Assembly (NCBI RefSeq): GCF_000308635.1
Contig: NZ_BAGD01000100.1
Span: forward strand, 1-64,000
Direction: 5' to 3'
Origin: Nocardia otitidiscaviarum NBRC 14405
GTDB taxonomy: Bacteria; Actinomycetota; Actinomycetes; Mycobacteriales; Mycobacteriaceae
Length of the DNA: 64,000 nucleotides
In this document: in pieces, positions 52,196-60,344 of the stretch
Layout of the letters: the number at the start of each line of letters is the position of its first letter
Numbering within the stretch: position 1 is the stretch's first letter
Made by a program: the position numbers and the translations under genes
Notes under the pieces: model-generated
What the model was told of the DNA's origin: nothing
Database searches by the model: none
Seen by the model: the letters and a program-made list of their open reading frames with translations, nothing else

Positions 52196-54669
52196 ACGAC
52201 CGGATCGCCGACGACCGGATCACCGCCGACCTGTCCTATCCCGCCATCGATCGACCGGACCTGTACGACCGGCTCGATGCCGCCACGGCCGCCGGGGGCC
52301 GGGTGGTGCTGCTCAGCGCGGCGGCCGGAACCGGGAAATCGGTCGCCGTCGCGGACTGGTTACGGCGGCGGCCAGCGCCCGGAACGACCGTCACCTGGGT
52401 CGACCTCGCCGACTCCGATACCGATCCGGGTGTCGCGCTGCGCGGCTGCACCGGGCCGACCCTGCTGATCGTGGACAATGCCCAGCGGATCACCGATCCG
52501 ACCGCACTGGAACCGCGCCTGCGCTGTCTGCCGAGCACGGTGACGGTCGTGCTGTGCGCACGCACCGATCCGGCGCTGCGCTGGCACGCCTTGGAACTGT
52601 GCGGCCGGGTCACCCGGATCGGCGCCGCCGAACTGGAGTTGACCGCCGCGCAGACGCGGGCACTGTGCGCCCAGCACGGCTACCACCCGGATGACGATGA
52701 GCTGGCGGCGCTGCGGGAGTTGACCGGTGGCTGGGCGGCGCCCACGCGCATCCTCGCCGCACGGCTCGCGCTCGCTCACCCCGGCGGGCGATCGGTCGCG
52801 GCCCTGCGCACCCATCCACCACGAGCGCTGTCGGACTTCCTCACCCGGGAGGTGATCGAGCCGCTGCCCGCCGAGCTGCGCCGATTCCTGCTGTGCACCG
52901 GTGCGCCCGCGGCCTTCACCACCGAGCTGGCCGTGACGCTGGCCGGACCGTCGGCACCACTGCTGCTGCGGGAGTTGGAACGTCGCAATATTCCGATCGC
53001 CCGGATCGCCCGCGACGACGGAGTCTGGTTCGGGCACCATCCGCTGCTGCACGCCCAGCTCCGCGCCGACCTGCTGCGGCTCGGGGCGGAATTCGCCGCC
53101 GGACTGGAGTCGCGGGCCGCACGATGGTTCGACGCCGCCGGTCTGCCGCTGCTGGCGCTGCCCCACCTGCTCGACGCCGGTGCGAGCGACCGACTGGCCG
53201 ACCACCTGCGCCGGCACGGAATGACGATGGTGCTCGACGGCGACGGTCCGGCCCTGTTCGCGCACCTGTACCGCGGGCGGCCGGAGCTGTCCGACGATCC
53301 CTACCTGGCGCTGCTGCGCGCGGTGGACGCACTGGGTCGCGGTGACGCCACGCTGACGGAATCGCTGCCGCCGCCCGGCCATCGCGGGGCGACGTCGGTG
53401 GCGCCCGCCGCGTGGCTGACCCCGCTGGCACGCGCCGCCCATATCGATGCCGCGCTGCGCACCGACCGTCCGGTGGGCAGGCCGGTCGCGGCACCGACCA
53501 CCGGCCACCTCGATCTCGACTGCTATCTCACCGTCCACCTGGCGTCGGCGCGCGTACTGCACGGGGATCGCGCGGACGGGGAAGCTCGGCTGCGGCACGG
53601 GCTCACCCTGGCCACCCGGGCCAACCGGCCCGGGTTGGCCCTGCGGGCGGTGACCGGGCTGGCCGTCGCGGCGGGCCGCGCCGACGCGGTGACCGCCATG
53701 CGCGATCGCGCCGCGAAGGCCATCGCGGTCGCCGCCGAACACGATCTGGATCGGACCGTCGACGCCCTGCACGCCGCGGGCATGGCCGCCTTCGGAGCGT
53801 ATCTACAGGGTGAATCCTGGCCGGCGGACCAGACCGAAGCGCTGCTGACCACCCGGGAGGACGCCGACGGCACCCCGCGCCCCGCGGCCGGGTGGTCGAC
53901 CCACGTCATCGGGCGGCTGCTGATCTTCCACCGATGCCCGGAGCAACGCACCGCCGCCGAGGATCTCCGCTCCGCCATGCTCGCGCTGCTCGACCGTGGT
54001 GGCCCCCTACCGGTGTCGGGATCGCGACTGCTGCTGCCGGTGGTCTGGGCGCTGTCGACGGTGCGGGCGCCGCGGACCGCGCGACTGCTGGTGGCGCACG
54101 CCCGCACCACCGGCGGCGGCATCCCGGAGGTGCCGCTCGCGCAGGCGGCGCTGGCATTGGTCGCGGGCGGAGCCACCGCCGTGCGGCCGATGCTCGCGGC
54201 CGCGCACGAACGCGCCGCGGAACTCGCGACCACCGAGCGGACCACCCTGTGGTTGCTCGACGCGGCCACCGCGGCGCTGTCCGACGCGCCGCATCCGGCC
54301 GGGGACCGGCTGCGGCGCGCTGTCGAACTCGCCGCGCCGGAGCAGGTGGTGCGGCCCTTCCTGGATGTCCCCGGAGTGATCGAGATGCTGGATGACCGGG
54401 CCGGAACCTTCGGGCGCGGAGACGATTTCGTGGACCGCATCCGTCGGCATCCGGGGATCGGCCGCACGGCGGCCGCACCGCCGCTGACCGCCGCCGAGAT
54501 CACCGTCCTCACCCAGCTGCCGTCCGGGCGCACCGCCCAGCAGATCGCGGCCGACCTGGGGGTATCGATCAATACCGTGAAGACGCACCTGCACCGCCTC
54601 TACGCCAAACTCGGCGTGAACTCCCGGATGGACGCCATCGGCCGGGGCCGCCGCATCGGCCTGCTGTGA
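52192..54669 (+). CDS. Large LuxR-family (LAL/MalT-like) ATPase regulator
   Basis: An 825-residue STAND-type regulator. Walker A is LLSAAAGTGKS (about residues 40-50), with VDLADSDTDPGVA and PTLLIVDNAQRI (Walker B). A long helical/TPR-like middle follows. The C-terminal LuxR helix-turn-helix is at about 768-815 (LTAAEITVLTQLPSGRTAQQ, then DLGVSINTVKTHLHRLYAKLG). ATP and a ligand are expected to drive oligomerisation and activation. ATGA overlap with the preceding small gene. Divergent from the SARP, so both could control each other through the shared 220-base region. Confidence 0.9.
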   Translation: MNDRIADDRITADLSYPAIDRPDLYDRLDAATAAGGRVVLLSAAAGTGKSVAVADWLRRRPAPGTTVTWVDLADSDTDPGVALRGCTGPTLLIVDNAQRITDPTALEPRLRCLPSTVTVVLCARTDPALRWHALELCGRVTRIGAAELELTAAQTRALCAQHGYHPDDDELAALRELTGGWAAPTRILAARLALAHPGGRSVAALRTHPPRALSDFLTREVIEPLPAELRRFLLCTGAPAAFTTELAVTLAGPSAPLLLRELERRNIPIARIARDDGVWFGHHPLLHAQLRADLLRLGAEFAAGLESRAARWFDAAGLPLLALPHLLDAGASDRLADHLRRHGMTMVLDGDGPALFAHLYRGRPELSDDPYLALLRAVDALGRGDATLTESLPPPGHRGATSVAPAAWLTPLARAAHIDAALRTDRPVGRPVAAPTTGHLDLDCYLTVHLASARVLHGDRADGEARLRHGLTLATRANRPGLALRAVTGLAVAAGRADAVTAMRDRAAKAIAVAAEHDLDRTVDALHAAGMAAFGAYLQGESWPADQTEALLTTREDADGTPRPAAGWSTHVIGRLLIFHRCPEQRTAAEDLRSAMLALLDRGGPLPVSGSRLLLPVVWALSTVRAPRTARLLVAHARTTGGGIPEVPLAQAALALVAGGATAVRPMLAAAHERAAELATTERTTLWLLDAATAALSDAPHPAGDRLRRAVELAAPEQVVRPFLDVPGVIEMLDDRAGTFGRGDDFVDRIRRHPGIGRTAAAPPLTAAEITVLTQLPSGRTAQQIAADLGVSINTVKTHLHRLYAKLGVNSRMDAIGRGRRIGLL

Positions 54670-54904
54670 ACGCGGTCCGTGCGGGCTGCACTCACCGGTG
54701 AGCCGGCAGTCTGTGGCTACCAGCGCGGCGGTCCGAGTGCCGCCGATGAACCCATGACCGGCGATGTAGCGTAGCGACTCCGCTGTCACCCGGTCCGCGT
54801 CAACGTGGCACCCGCGGTCGCCGGTGTGTCACCCATCGGAGGTGAAGCACCGGCCGCGGGGTTGGGCGTAGCGTCGGATCCGTTCCGAGCGGAGGAGCCG
54901 TCAG

Positions 54905-55480
54905 GTGCCGAACGAGGAAGTACCGCACACCGTTCCGGCCGGCGCGCGGCCCGGTGTGGTGCGGCGCGCGCTGCTGCCGCCGCTGCTCACCGCGGCGGTG
55001 CTGCTGCTGGCGTACTTCGTGCTGCCCTTCACCGGCGTGCTCGCGGGCCGCGCACTGGTCGTGCTGGTCCTCGGCGGGCTGCTGGTGTGCGTGACGCCGG
55101 GTTGGGAGTTGCGGCGGGTGCTGCGCGCCGAGAACCCGCTCGCTCGCGGGCTGGAGGGGCTAGCCGCCGTATTCGGGCTGCATATCGTCGGTTTCGCCAC
55201 GGTCTACCTGATGCTCTCCGAGGTCGATCCGGCCAACTTCAGCGAAACGCTGACCCGGCTGGACGCGCTCTACTTCTGCGTGACCGTCTTCACGACGGTG
55301 GGCTTCGGCGATATCGTGGCCGACTCCCAGCCCGCCCGGGCGGCCGTGCTCGTTCAGATGGTCGTCAACCTCGTCCTGATCGGGGCGGCGCTGCGGCTGT
55401 TCACACATGCGGTGGGGCTGCGGCAGCGACAGTTGGATCGGCGGGAACCGGGAGCCGATCCGCCCGCGACGGGTCCGTGA
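54905..55480 (+). CDS. Small two-TM potassium channel
   Basis: A 191-residue ion channel. Three or four hydrophobic segments (LLTAAVLLLAYFVLPFTGVLA, ALVVLVLGGLLVCVTPG, VFGLHIVGFATVYLML, and the last inner helix) and the K+ filter VFTTVGFGDIV. No cytoplasmic RCK domain. GTG 54905 follows GGAGGAG at 8 bases. The short C-terminal tail is charged. It is preceded by a 235-base gap after the LAL regulator. Confidence 0.87.
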   Translation: MPNEEVPHTVPAGARPGVVRRALLPPLLTAAVLLLAYFVLPFTGVLAGRALVVLVLGGLLVCVTPGWELRRVLRAENPLARGLEGLAAVFGLHIVGFATVYLMLSEVDPANFSETLTRLDALYFCVTVFTTVGFGDIVADSQPARAAVLVQMVVNLVLIGAALRLFTHAVGLRQRQLDRREPGADPPATGP

Positions 55481-55573
55481 CCGGCGGCGAATCCACCCCG
55501 CGACAACCTCGACAAGGGGTGCCGAGTGGCCGAGACCGGGGCGCGCCCAGCGAGCGGATCCCCAGCCCCGAAC

Positions 55574-55757
55574 GAGCTCGACGGCCAGAGCCGGGCGGGT
55601 CGACCACCGGACCCGCGTAAGCCCAACGGCCAGAGCCGGGCGAGCGGCTCGTAGGTCCCGGGTAAGCGAGCGGCGGGAGCCTGGCGAGCGGTTCGTCAGA
55701 CCCAGGCGAGCCGAGCGGCGACCGGAGCCTGGTGAGTCGGTCGTCGGGGCGGCCGAG
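55574..55757. repeat. Degenerate tandem repeat, four units of 45-47 bp
   Basis: The 367-base gap 55481-55847 has no gene. Four units can be aligned: 55574-55620, 55621-55665, 55666-55710 and 55711-55757. Each is built as CGGCCAGAGCCGGGCGAGCGG.. TCGT..CCCGGGTAA with changes, for example GAGCCGGGCGAGCGGCTCGT and GAGCCTGGCGAGCGGTTCGT. It resembles a minisatellite; copy number may vary between strains. Confidence 0.75.
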
Positions 55758-55847
55758 TCGGACGGTCGGAGGCGATATCCGCCACTCGGCGGCGACATCC
55801 GGCGAAACCCGGTACGCGCTACCCCGTGCGGCGGTTACCGTGGATTC

Positions 55848-56588
55848 ATGTCCACCCGTCTGGCCTGCGTGGTGTTCGATGCGACCGAGCCCCGGTCGGC
55901 GGCTCGCTTCTGGGCGGAGTTGCTCGGTTGGGAGATCACGCTGGACCGGCCCGCCGAGGTGGACGTGGCCGCGCCCGATCCGGACGGGGTGGAGGTGGCG
56001 CTGACCTTCCTGGCGGCCCCGCACCCCAAGGCGGCCAAGAACCGCATCCATTTGGACCTGGCCAGCCGGTCGCTGGATCACCAACGGGTGCAGGTGGATC
56101 GGGCGCTGTCGCTGGGCGCGCGGCGGCTGGACATCGGGCAGGGCACGGTGCCGTGGACGGTGCTGGCCGACCCCGAGGGCAACGAGTTCTGCGTGCTCGA
56201 GCCGCGTGAACAGTACGTCGACACCGGCGCGGTGGCCGCCATCGTGGTCGATACCCGAAATCCGTTGCGACTGGCCGAGTTCTGGTCGGCCGCCGCCGGA
56301 TGGCCGCTCACCCACGACACCGCTCGCTACGCCGGAATCCGCTCGGCGACCGGGCAGGGCCCATGGCTCGAGTTCCTCCGCACCCCGGCCATCTGCCCCG
56401 ACCGCGGCCGCCTGCACCTGGATCTGGTCGCCTTCCCCACCGACGATCCGGCCGCGGAGACCGCTCGGCTGCGCGCCGCGGGTGCGACGCCGATCAGCTC
56501 CGGTGGTGACGAGACCGATGCCCCGGTGGCGGTCCTCGCCGATCCGGAGACCAACGAGTTCTGCCTACTACGCGCGCCCGCCGATTGA
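55848..56588 (+). CDS. VOC family protein, two-domain glyoxalase-like
   Basis: A 246-residue protein with two tandem VOC units. Unit one starts LACVVFDATEPRSAARFWAE and ends ADPEGNEFCVLEP; unit two starts AIVVDTRNPLRLAEFWSAAAG and ends ADPETNEFCLL. The A-D-P-x-x-N-E-F ending is typical of the glyoxalase/bleomycin-resistance superfamily. The metal-binding residues (His in IHLDL/LHLDL, Glu in NEF) are partly kept. Substrate unknown. ATG 55848 is used, since the domain starts directly after it. Confidence 0.85.
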   Translation: MSTRLACVVFDATEPRSAARFWAELLGWEITLDRPAEVDVAAPDPDGVEVALTFLAAPHPKAAKNRIHLDLASRSLDHQRVQVDRALSLGARRLDIGQGTVPWTVLADPEGNEFCVLEPREQYVDTGAVAAIVVDTRNPLRLAEFWSAAAGWPLTHDTARYAGIRSATGQGPWLEFLRTPAICPDRGRLHLDLVAFPTDDPAAETARLRAAGATPISSGGDETDAPVAVLADPETNEFCLLRAPAD

Positions 56589-56676
56589 CCAGCGGCCAGA
56601 TCCCCGGCACGAAGGCCGCGGCCGATCTCAGGTATCGGACTCCGCACGACCGCAGGCCGCCTCGCCCTGCGCGGGT

Positions 56677-56964
56677 TCAGGCCGCCTCGCCCTTCTTGAG
56701 CCGCCGTCGCTCCCGCTCCGAGAGCCCACCCCAGATGCCGAAGCGCTCGTCCCGGGCCATGGCGTACTCCAGGCACTGCACGCGCACCTCGCAGCCCGCG
56801 CAGACCCGCTTGGCCTCCCTGGTGGAGCCGCCCTTCTCGGGGTAGAACGCCTCCGGATCGGTCTGGGTGCACAGGCCGCGCTCCCGCCAGCCCGTATCGT
56901 CGAATTCGGCCTTGTCCGCGAGAGCCTCGAACGCGGCGTCGAACTTGGTGAACATCAACTTCAT
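56677..56964 (-). CDS. WhiB family regulator, WhiB2/WhmD-like
   Basis: A 95-residue Wbl protein. Fe-S cysteines are Cys32, Cys55, Cys58 and Cys64. TQTDPEAFYPEKGGSTREAK and the ERFGIWGGLSERERRRLK end match the WhiB2/WhmD subfamily, which controls septation and cell division in actinobacteria. No AT-hook is present, unlike WhiB7. It stands alone among unrecognised genes, and a second whiB2 elsewhere in the genome would make it a paralogue. ATG start at 56964. Confidence 0.92.
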   Translation of the reverse strand: MKLMFTKFDAAFEALADKAEFDDTGWRERGLCTQTDPEAFYPEKGGSTREAKRVCAGCEVRVQCLEYAMARDERFGIWGGLSERERRRLKKGEAA

Positions 56965-57014
56965 GGTGTGCCTCCAAGCATGCGTAGCGACAGCGGTGGT
57001 TTTCGACGGGACTA

Positions 57015-57452
57015 CTAGCGGCCCATGGCGCAGTCGGCGACCGCGCTGAGCGGGCGGGACTGCTCACCGGCGGCGAAGATGCGGCGCGCGTGCACGGCGG
57101 CCGGAGTGGACGACCAGGGCGCGAGCGCGGTGGTGAACATGAGCTCGCACCACGACAGCGCGGGCACCTCCCCGCCCGCGAGCGTGCCCAGCAGCGACAT
57201 CTCGGTGTCGTGGTCGGTCCAGGCGGCGAGCAGCCAGGCGGCGTCGAGGCGCCCGAGGAATTCCTCGGCGTCCTCCGGCGGGCCGTTCGGGGCGTCCACG
57301 GCGAGGTGGACGACGGCGGAAATGGCATGGCGCATACGGGCATCCAGCCCGATGCCGTTGTGCAGCAGCAGGCCCTCCAGGGCCTCCCGTAGGCCCGCGC
57401 CGCGATCGACTCGGAAATCGGTGCGCCGCTCGGCGGTGGTGAACTCGAACAT
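57015..57452 (-). CDS. Hypothetical protein
   Basis: A 145-residue cytoplasmic protein from ATG 57452, with AAAGGA 6 bases upstream. It is helical and acidic in the middle (DAPNGPPEDAEEFLGRLDAA). No recognised domain, signal peptide or membrane segment. The pattern LFTTALAPWS and CELMF gives no family. It stands upstream of the WhiB gene on the same strand (50-base gap), so the two could share a transcript. Confidence 0.55.
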   Translation of the reverse strand: MFEFTTAERRTDFRVDRGAGLREALEGLLLHNGIGLDARMRHAISAVVHLAVDAPNGPPEDAEEFLGRLDAAWLLAAWTDHDTEMSLLGTLAGGEVPALSWCELMFTTALAPWSSTPAAVHARRIFAAGEQSRPLSAVADCAMGR

Positions 57453-57490
57453 GACGTTCCTTTCGCGATAATGCACGTAGGAATAGAAAA

Positions 57491-57973
57491 TCAAGGTAGA
57501 CAAGGGGTTTCGGCCTGGCGCACCGGAATTCCGGATGCGGTCCCCGCCGCGGTGGCTCGGTATTCCACGAGCGCCGCCAATGTTCCCGGTTGCCAATCCC
57601 GGCGGCCGGGTACCCGGCACCAGTCCCGGGCCGGATTGTCGGAGGTCGAGAACAACCGCAGTGTCATTCCCGCCATGGTCGCCATGCCGAACAGCACCGC
57701 CGCGTCCACCTCGCGATCGGAAACGGTCAGCCGCACATCGGCCTGGCGCAGACCGGTTTCGGCGCACGCCCGCCCCGCCAGCCATACCGCGCGGGACGCG
57801 GCGGCCATGCCGGCGGCCACCCGGGGGCCGCGCGGATGGGCGTGCTCGTAGTCGGAATAGGGTCCATACCACAGGGCGGTACCTTCGCCATCACATACCG
57901 CGAACGTTCCGGATCTCGGATCCCCCGCGGCGGCGACCGCGATATGCGGCACCAGCCTGATCATTCTCGACAT
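57491..57973 (-). CDS. Hypothetical protein, possibly RNase H-like fold
   Basis: A 160-residue protein from ATG 57973. I do not recognise the family. The order of strands IAVAAAGDPRSGTFAVCDGEG, VRLTVSDREVDAAVLFG and NPARDWCR recalls an RNase H-like fold (a G..G hairpin, a strand with D, and N-x-A-x-D), but the catalytic DEDD set is not complete. It is upstream of the 145-residue gene on the same strand, separated by 38 bases. The likeness is speculative. Confidence 0.5.
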   Translation of the reverse strand: MSRMIRLVPHIAVAAAGDPRSGTFAVCDGEGTALWYGPYSDYEHAHPRGPRVAAGMAAASRAVWLAGRACAETGLRQADVRLTVSDREVDAAVLFGMATMAGMTLRLFSTSDNPARDWCRVPGRRDWQPGTLAALVEYRATAAGTASGIPVRQAETPCLP

Positions 57974-58256
57974 CGGTGACTCGCTTTCGAAACACGGCCG
58001 CCCCGCAAAAGATGACGTGACCGCCCGGATCATCGAAATGCATTCTGGTGAACCGCTTCTGGTTGCGGCTTCAATGCATGTGATTGATCTAAAAGCGACA
58101 AGACCGACTTGTCCACCCGCAGCCAAGGTTTGAGCAAACCCCTAGCAGTACCCACACTGACCAGTGGTGGTACCGATGCGAGTAGCCACTCGAAGGAGAA
58201 CCGCACTCTTTCGGCAAACACTGTCGCGCACCGCGTTCAGACCTTACGGTCTCCTC

Positions 58257-59138
58257 ATGCCATATGTGCACTCGGGTTCGGCAACCGTCCACTTCCGCAC
58301 GTCAGAGGTATCGGGACCCACCCTGGTGGGCGCGCACGGATTCTTCCTGGACGGGTCCGCGTTCGAACCGCTGCGCAAACCCCTGGCGGCGGCCGGGATA
58401 AACCTCGTCACGATCGACGCGCGCGGCCACGGCCGCACTCGGACGCCCGACGGTGAAATCTTCAGCTACTGGGATCTGGCCGCCGATATCCTGGCGGTCC
58501 TGGATGAACTCGATATCGACGGGGCCGTGATCGGCGGCATGGGTCAGGGCGGATTCTCCGCATTGCGCCTGGCCCTCGCCGCACCGCATCGGATTCGGGG
58601 CCTGGCGCTGATGGACACCGAGGCGGGTGAGTGCACACCGGCGGAATTGGCCTGGTACCGCGTATTCTTCGAACGCTGGTGCGGAAGTGAACCGCTCGCA
58701 CCGCTCATCGCGGAATTGGCCCCGCAGCTCATCGGCGGCCAGGATCCGCGCGCCTGGCGGGAATGGACGGTGCGCTGGAGCGAATCCGATCGCACGATCG
58801 TGGGCGCGGCGGCGCGATGCCTGATGGATCGCCGCTCACTCCTGCATCGACTGCCCGAGATCACCGCACCCGCACTGGTATTGCGCGGCAGCCACGACGG
58901 CGTCAGCACCGCGCAGAAATCGGAGGCACTGGCGGCGGGGTTGCCGGGAGCCGACGGCGTGGTCACGATTCCCGGCGCCGGGCACGGCGCGGTGTGGACA
59001 CATCCGGAATCGATCGCACCCCTGCTGATTCAGCTGGTGCGCCGGGCGGAGGGCGATATCGATTCCGTGCGGACGCCGCGCACCGCGCCGGGCCGCGGTG
59101 CGCGAGTCGCCGTGCCGCCCGCCGCGATCGCCATGTGA
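58257..59138 (+). CDS. Alpha/beta hydrolase-fold protein with Gly at the nucleophile position
   Basis: A 293-residue alpha/beta hydrolase-fold protein. The N-terminal strand and oxyanion loop (TLVGAHGFFLDGSAF), strand VTIDARGHGRT and the His region (GAGHGAVW) are normal. The nucleophile elbow, which should read G-x-S/C/D-x-G, is GMGQGG, with Gly96 in place of the nucleophile. So ordinary esterase chemistry is not expected; it may bind a ligand or use another mechanism. The acid Asp is seen in RGSHDGVS. It is convergent with MmyB-like copy 2 and could be functionally linked. ATG 58257 is chosen; frames upstream lack support. Confidence 0.75.
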   Translation: MPYVHSGSATVHFRTSEVSGPTLVGAHGFFLDGSAFEPLRKPLAAAGINLVTIDARGHGRTRTPDGEIFSYWDLAADILAVLDELDIDGAVIGGMGQGGFSALRLALAAPHRIRGLALMDTEAGECTPAELAWYRVFFERWCGSEPLAPLIAELAPQLIGGQDPRAWREWTVRWSESDRTIVGAAARCLMDRRSLLHRLPEITAPALVLRGSHDGVSTAQKSEALAAGLPGADGVVTIPGAGHGAVWTHPESIAPLLIQLVRRAEGDIDSVRTPRTAPGRGARVAVPPAAIAM

Positions 59139-59181
59139 CGCGCGGCCGCACCGGAACGCGGACGCGGCGGCGCGGGCGGAC

Positions 59182-60003
59182 TCAGGAACGCACGTCGACG
59201 GGATGCGTCCGCTCCGAACACCAGGTGGGCAGTCCGAGGAAGATCTGAATCTGGTCCGGATTGCTGGCGCTGTAGACCTTGAACAGTTGCACGGCGATGG
59301 AGCGGCAGCGCCCGGTCTCGGCGTCGCGCACATGCATGATGGGCCGGTCTCGCCCGTAGGCCGCCACCCCTTCGTCCCACAGCTCGCGGAACAGGTCGTA
59401 GCGGCCGAGTTCGGCGAGGAATTCGGTGGACCAGGCGGTGTCGCCGGTGCTGCCGATGAGCCCGCGCAGCCAGCGCACCGTGGTGCGCACCTCGGCTTCC
59501 CATTCCACCATGACCTGCCGGGATCTCGGATTCGCGAAGAACCAGCGCAGCATGTTCACGTCCTCGGCCAATCCCGGGAATGCGCGGTTGTAGCTGTCAT
59601 TGCAGGCCAGCACATTCCAACGGGTGTCGATATAGGCTGCCAGGTGCGGTTCGTGCAATTCCAGCGCGCGGCGCATATCCGGGCCGACCTCGTCGCGCAG
59701 TCGATCGACGGAGGGAAATTCCCCGGCACCCAGTCCGGCCAGGTCGAGCAGATGTCGGCGCTCCACCTGGGAGAGAGCGTCGATGCGGTCGAGATAGCGC
59801 ACCAGCGCGTCGACCACCTCACGGGTGGGGTGGTCGCGGTCGCCCTTTTCCAGATGGCTGATATAGCTGGCGCTGACTCCGGCGTTGAAGGCGAGGCGTT
59901 CCCGGGATACTCCTCGGTCGTCGCGCAGGCGACGCAGCAGCAGGCCGAACGACGGCGGGCGCACATTCTCCGAATCACGTCTGGGTTTCGCGCTCGTAAC
60001 CAC
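59182..60003 (-). CDS. MmyB-like HTH transcriptional regulator, copy 2
   Basis: A 273-residue paralogue of the protein at 48846-49664, with the same helix-turn-helix (GLLLRRLRDDRGVSRERLAF, GVSASYISHLEKG) and ligand domain (HLAAYIDTRWNVLACNDSYNR; GRYDLFRELWDEG). GTG 60003 has GGAAGGGG at 7 bases. The two proteins are alike along the whole length, so they probably arose by duplication and bind similar ligands and sites. Convergent with the Gly-nucleophile hydrolase. Its promoter lies in the gap 60004-60344. Confidence 0.88.
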   Translation of the reverse strand: MVTSAKPRRDSENVRPPSFGLLLRRLRDDRGVSRERLAFNAGVSASYISHLEKGDRDHPTREVVDALVRYLDRIDALSQVERRHLLDLAGLGAGEFPSVDRLRDEVGPDMRRALELHEPHLAAYIDTRWNVLACNDSYNRAFPGLAEDVNMLRWFFANPRSRQVMVEWEAEVRTTVRWLRGLIGSTGDTAWSTEFLAELGRYDLFRELWDEGVAAYGRDRPIMHVRDAETGRCRSIAVQLFKVYSASNPDQIQIFLGLPTWCSERTHPVDVRS

Positions 60004-60344
60004 GACTATCCCCTTCCACAAACTCTCAGCAATCACGTTCGATGCCTGCGCGGACCCGGCGGCGCATACAGCCGGACACCCGAACCACAACGTCGAAGAA
60101 CTGCGGTGATTGCCTCACCCGTCGTCAGTTCCGCTTCGGGATAGTGCCACATTTTGTTGTACATAAGACCAAAACATGGCTGTTTCTTTACTGTGTCGCC
60201 GCTGGCAAGCCCACGTCGAACAGTAGCCCGCGAACATAGGGCAATCGAAAATCCGGGACCGTCGATCCGCGTCGGGTTCGGGTCCGCCACCGCCCGCCCG
60301 CTACCATCGGCAGCCATGACCAGCCTCGTTCCGGACCGCGCCCC
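60004..60344. other. Divergent intergenic region between MmyB copy 2 and the MobA-MoeA fusion
   Basis: This 341-base gap carries no gene. At 60152-60167 lies TTTTGTTGTACATAAG, similar to the palindrome upstream of MmyB copy 1. A stretch of lower GC (60145-60195) fits divergent promoters. No clear molybdenum riboswitch structure is seen. Confidence 0.45.
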
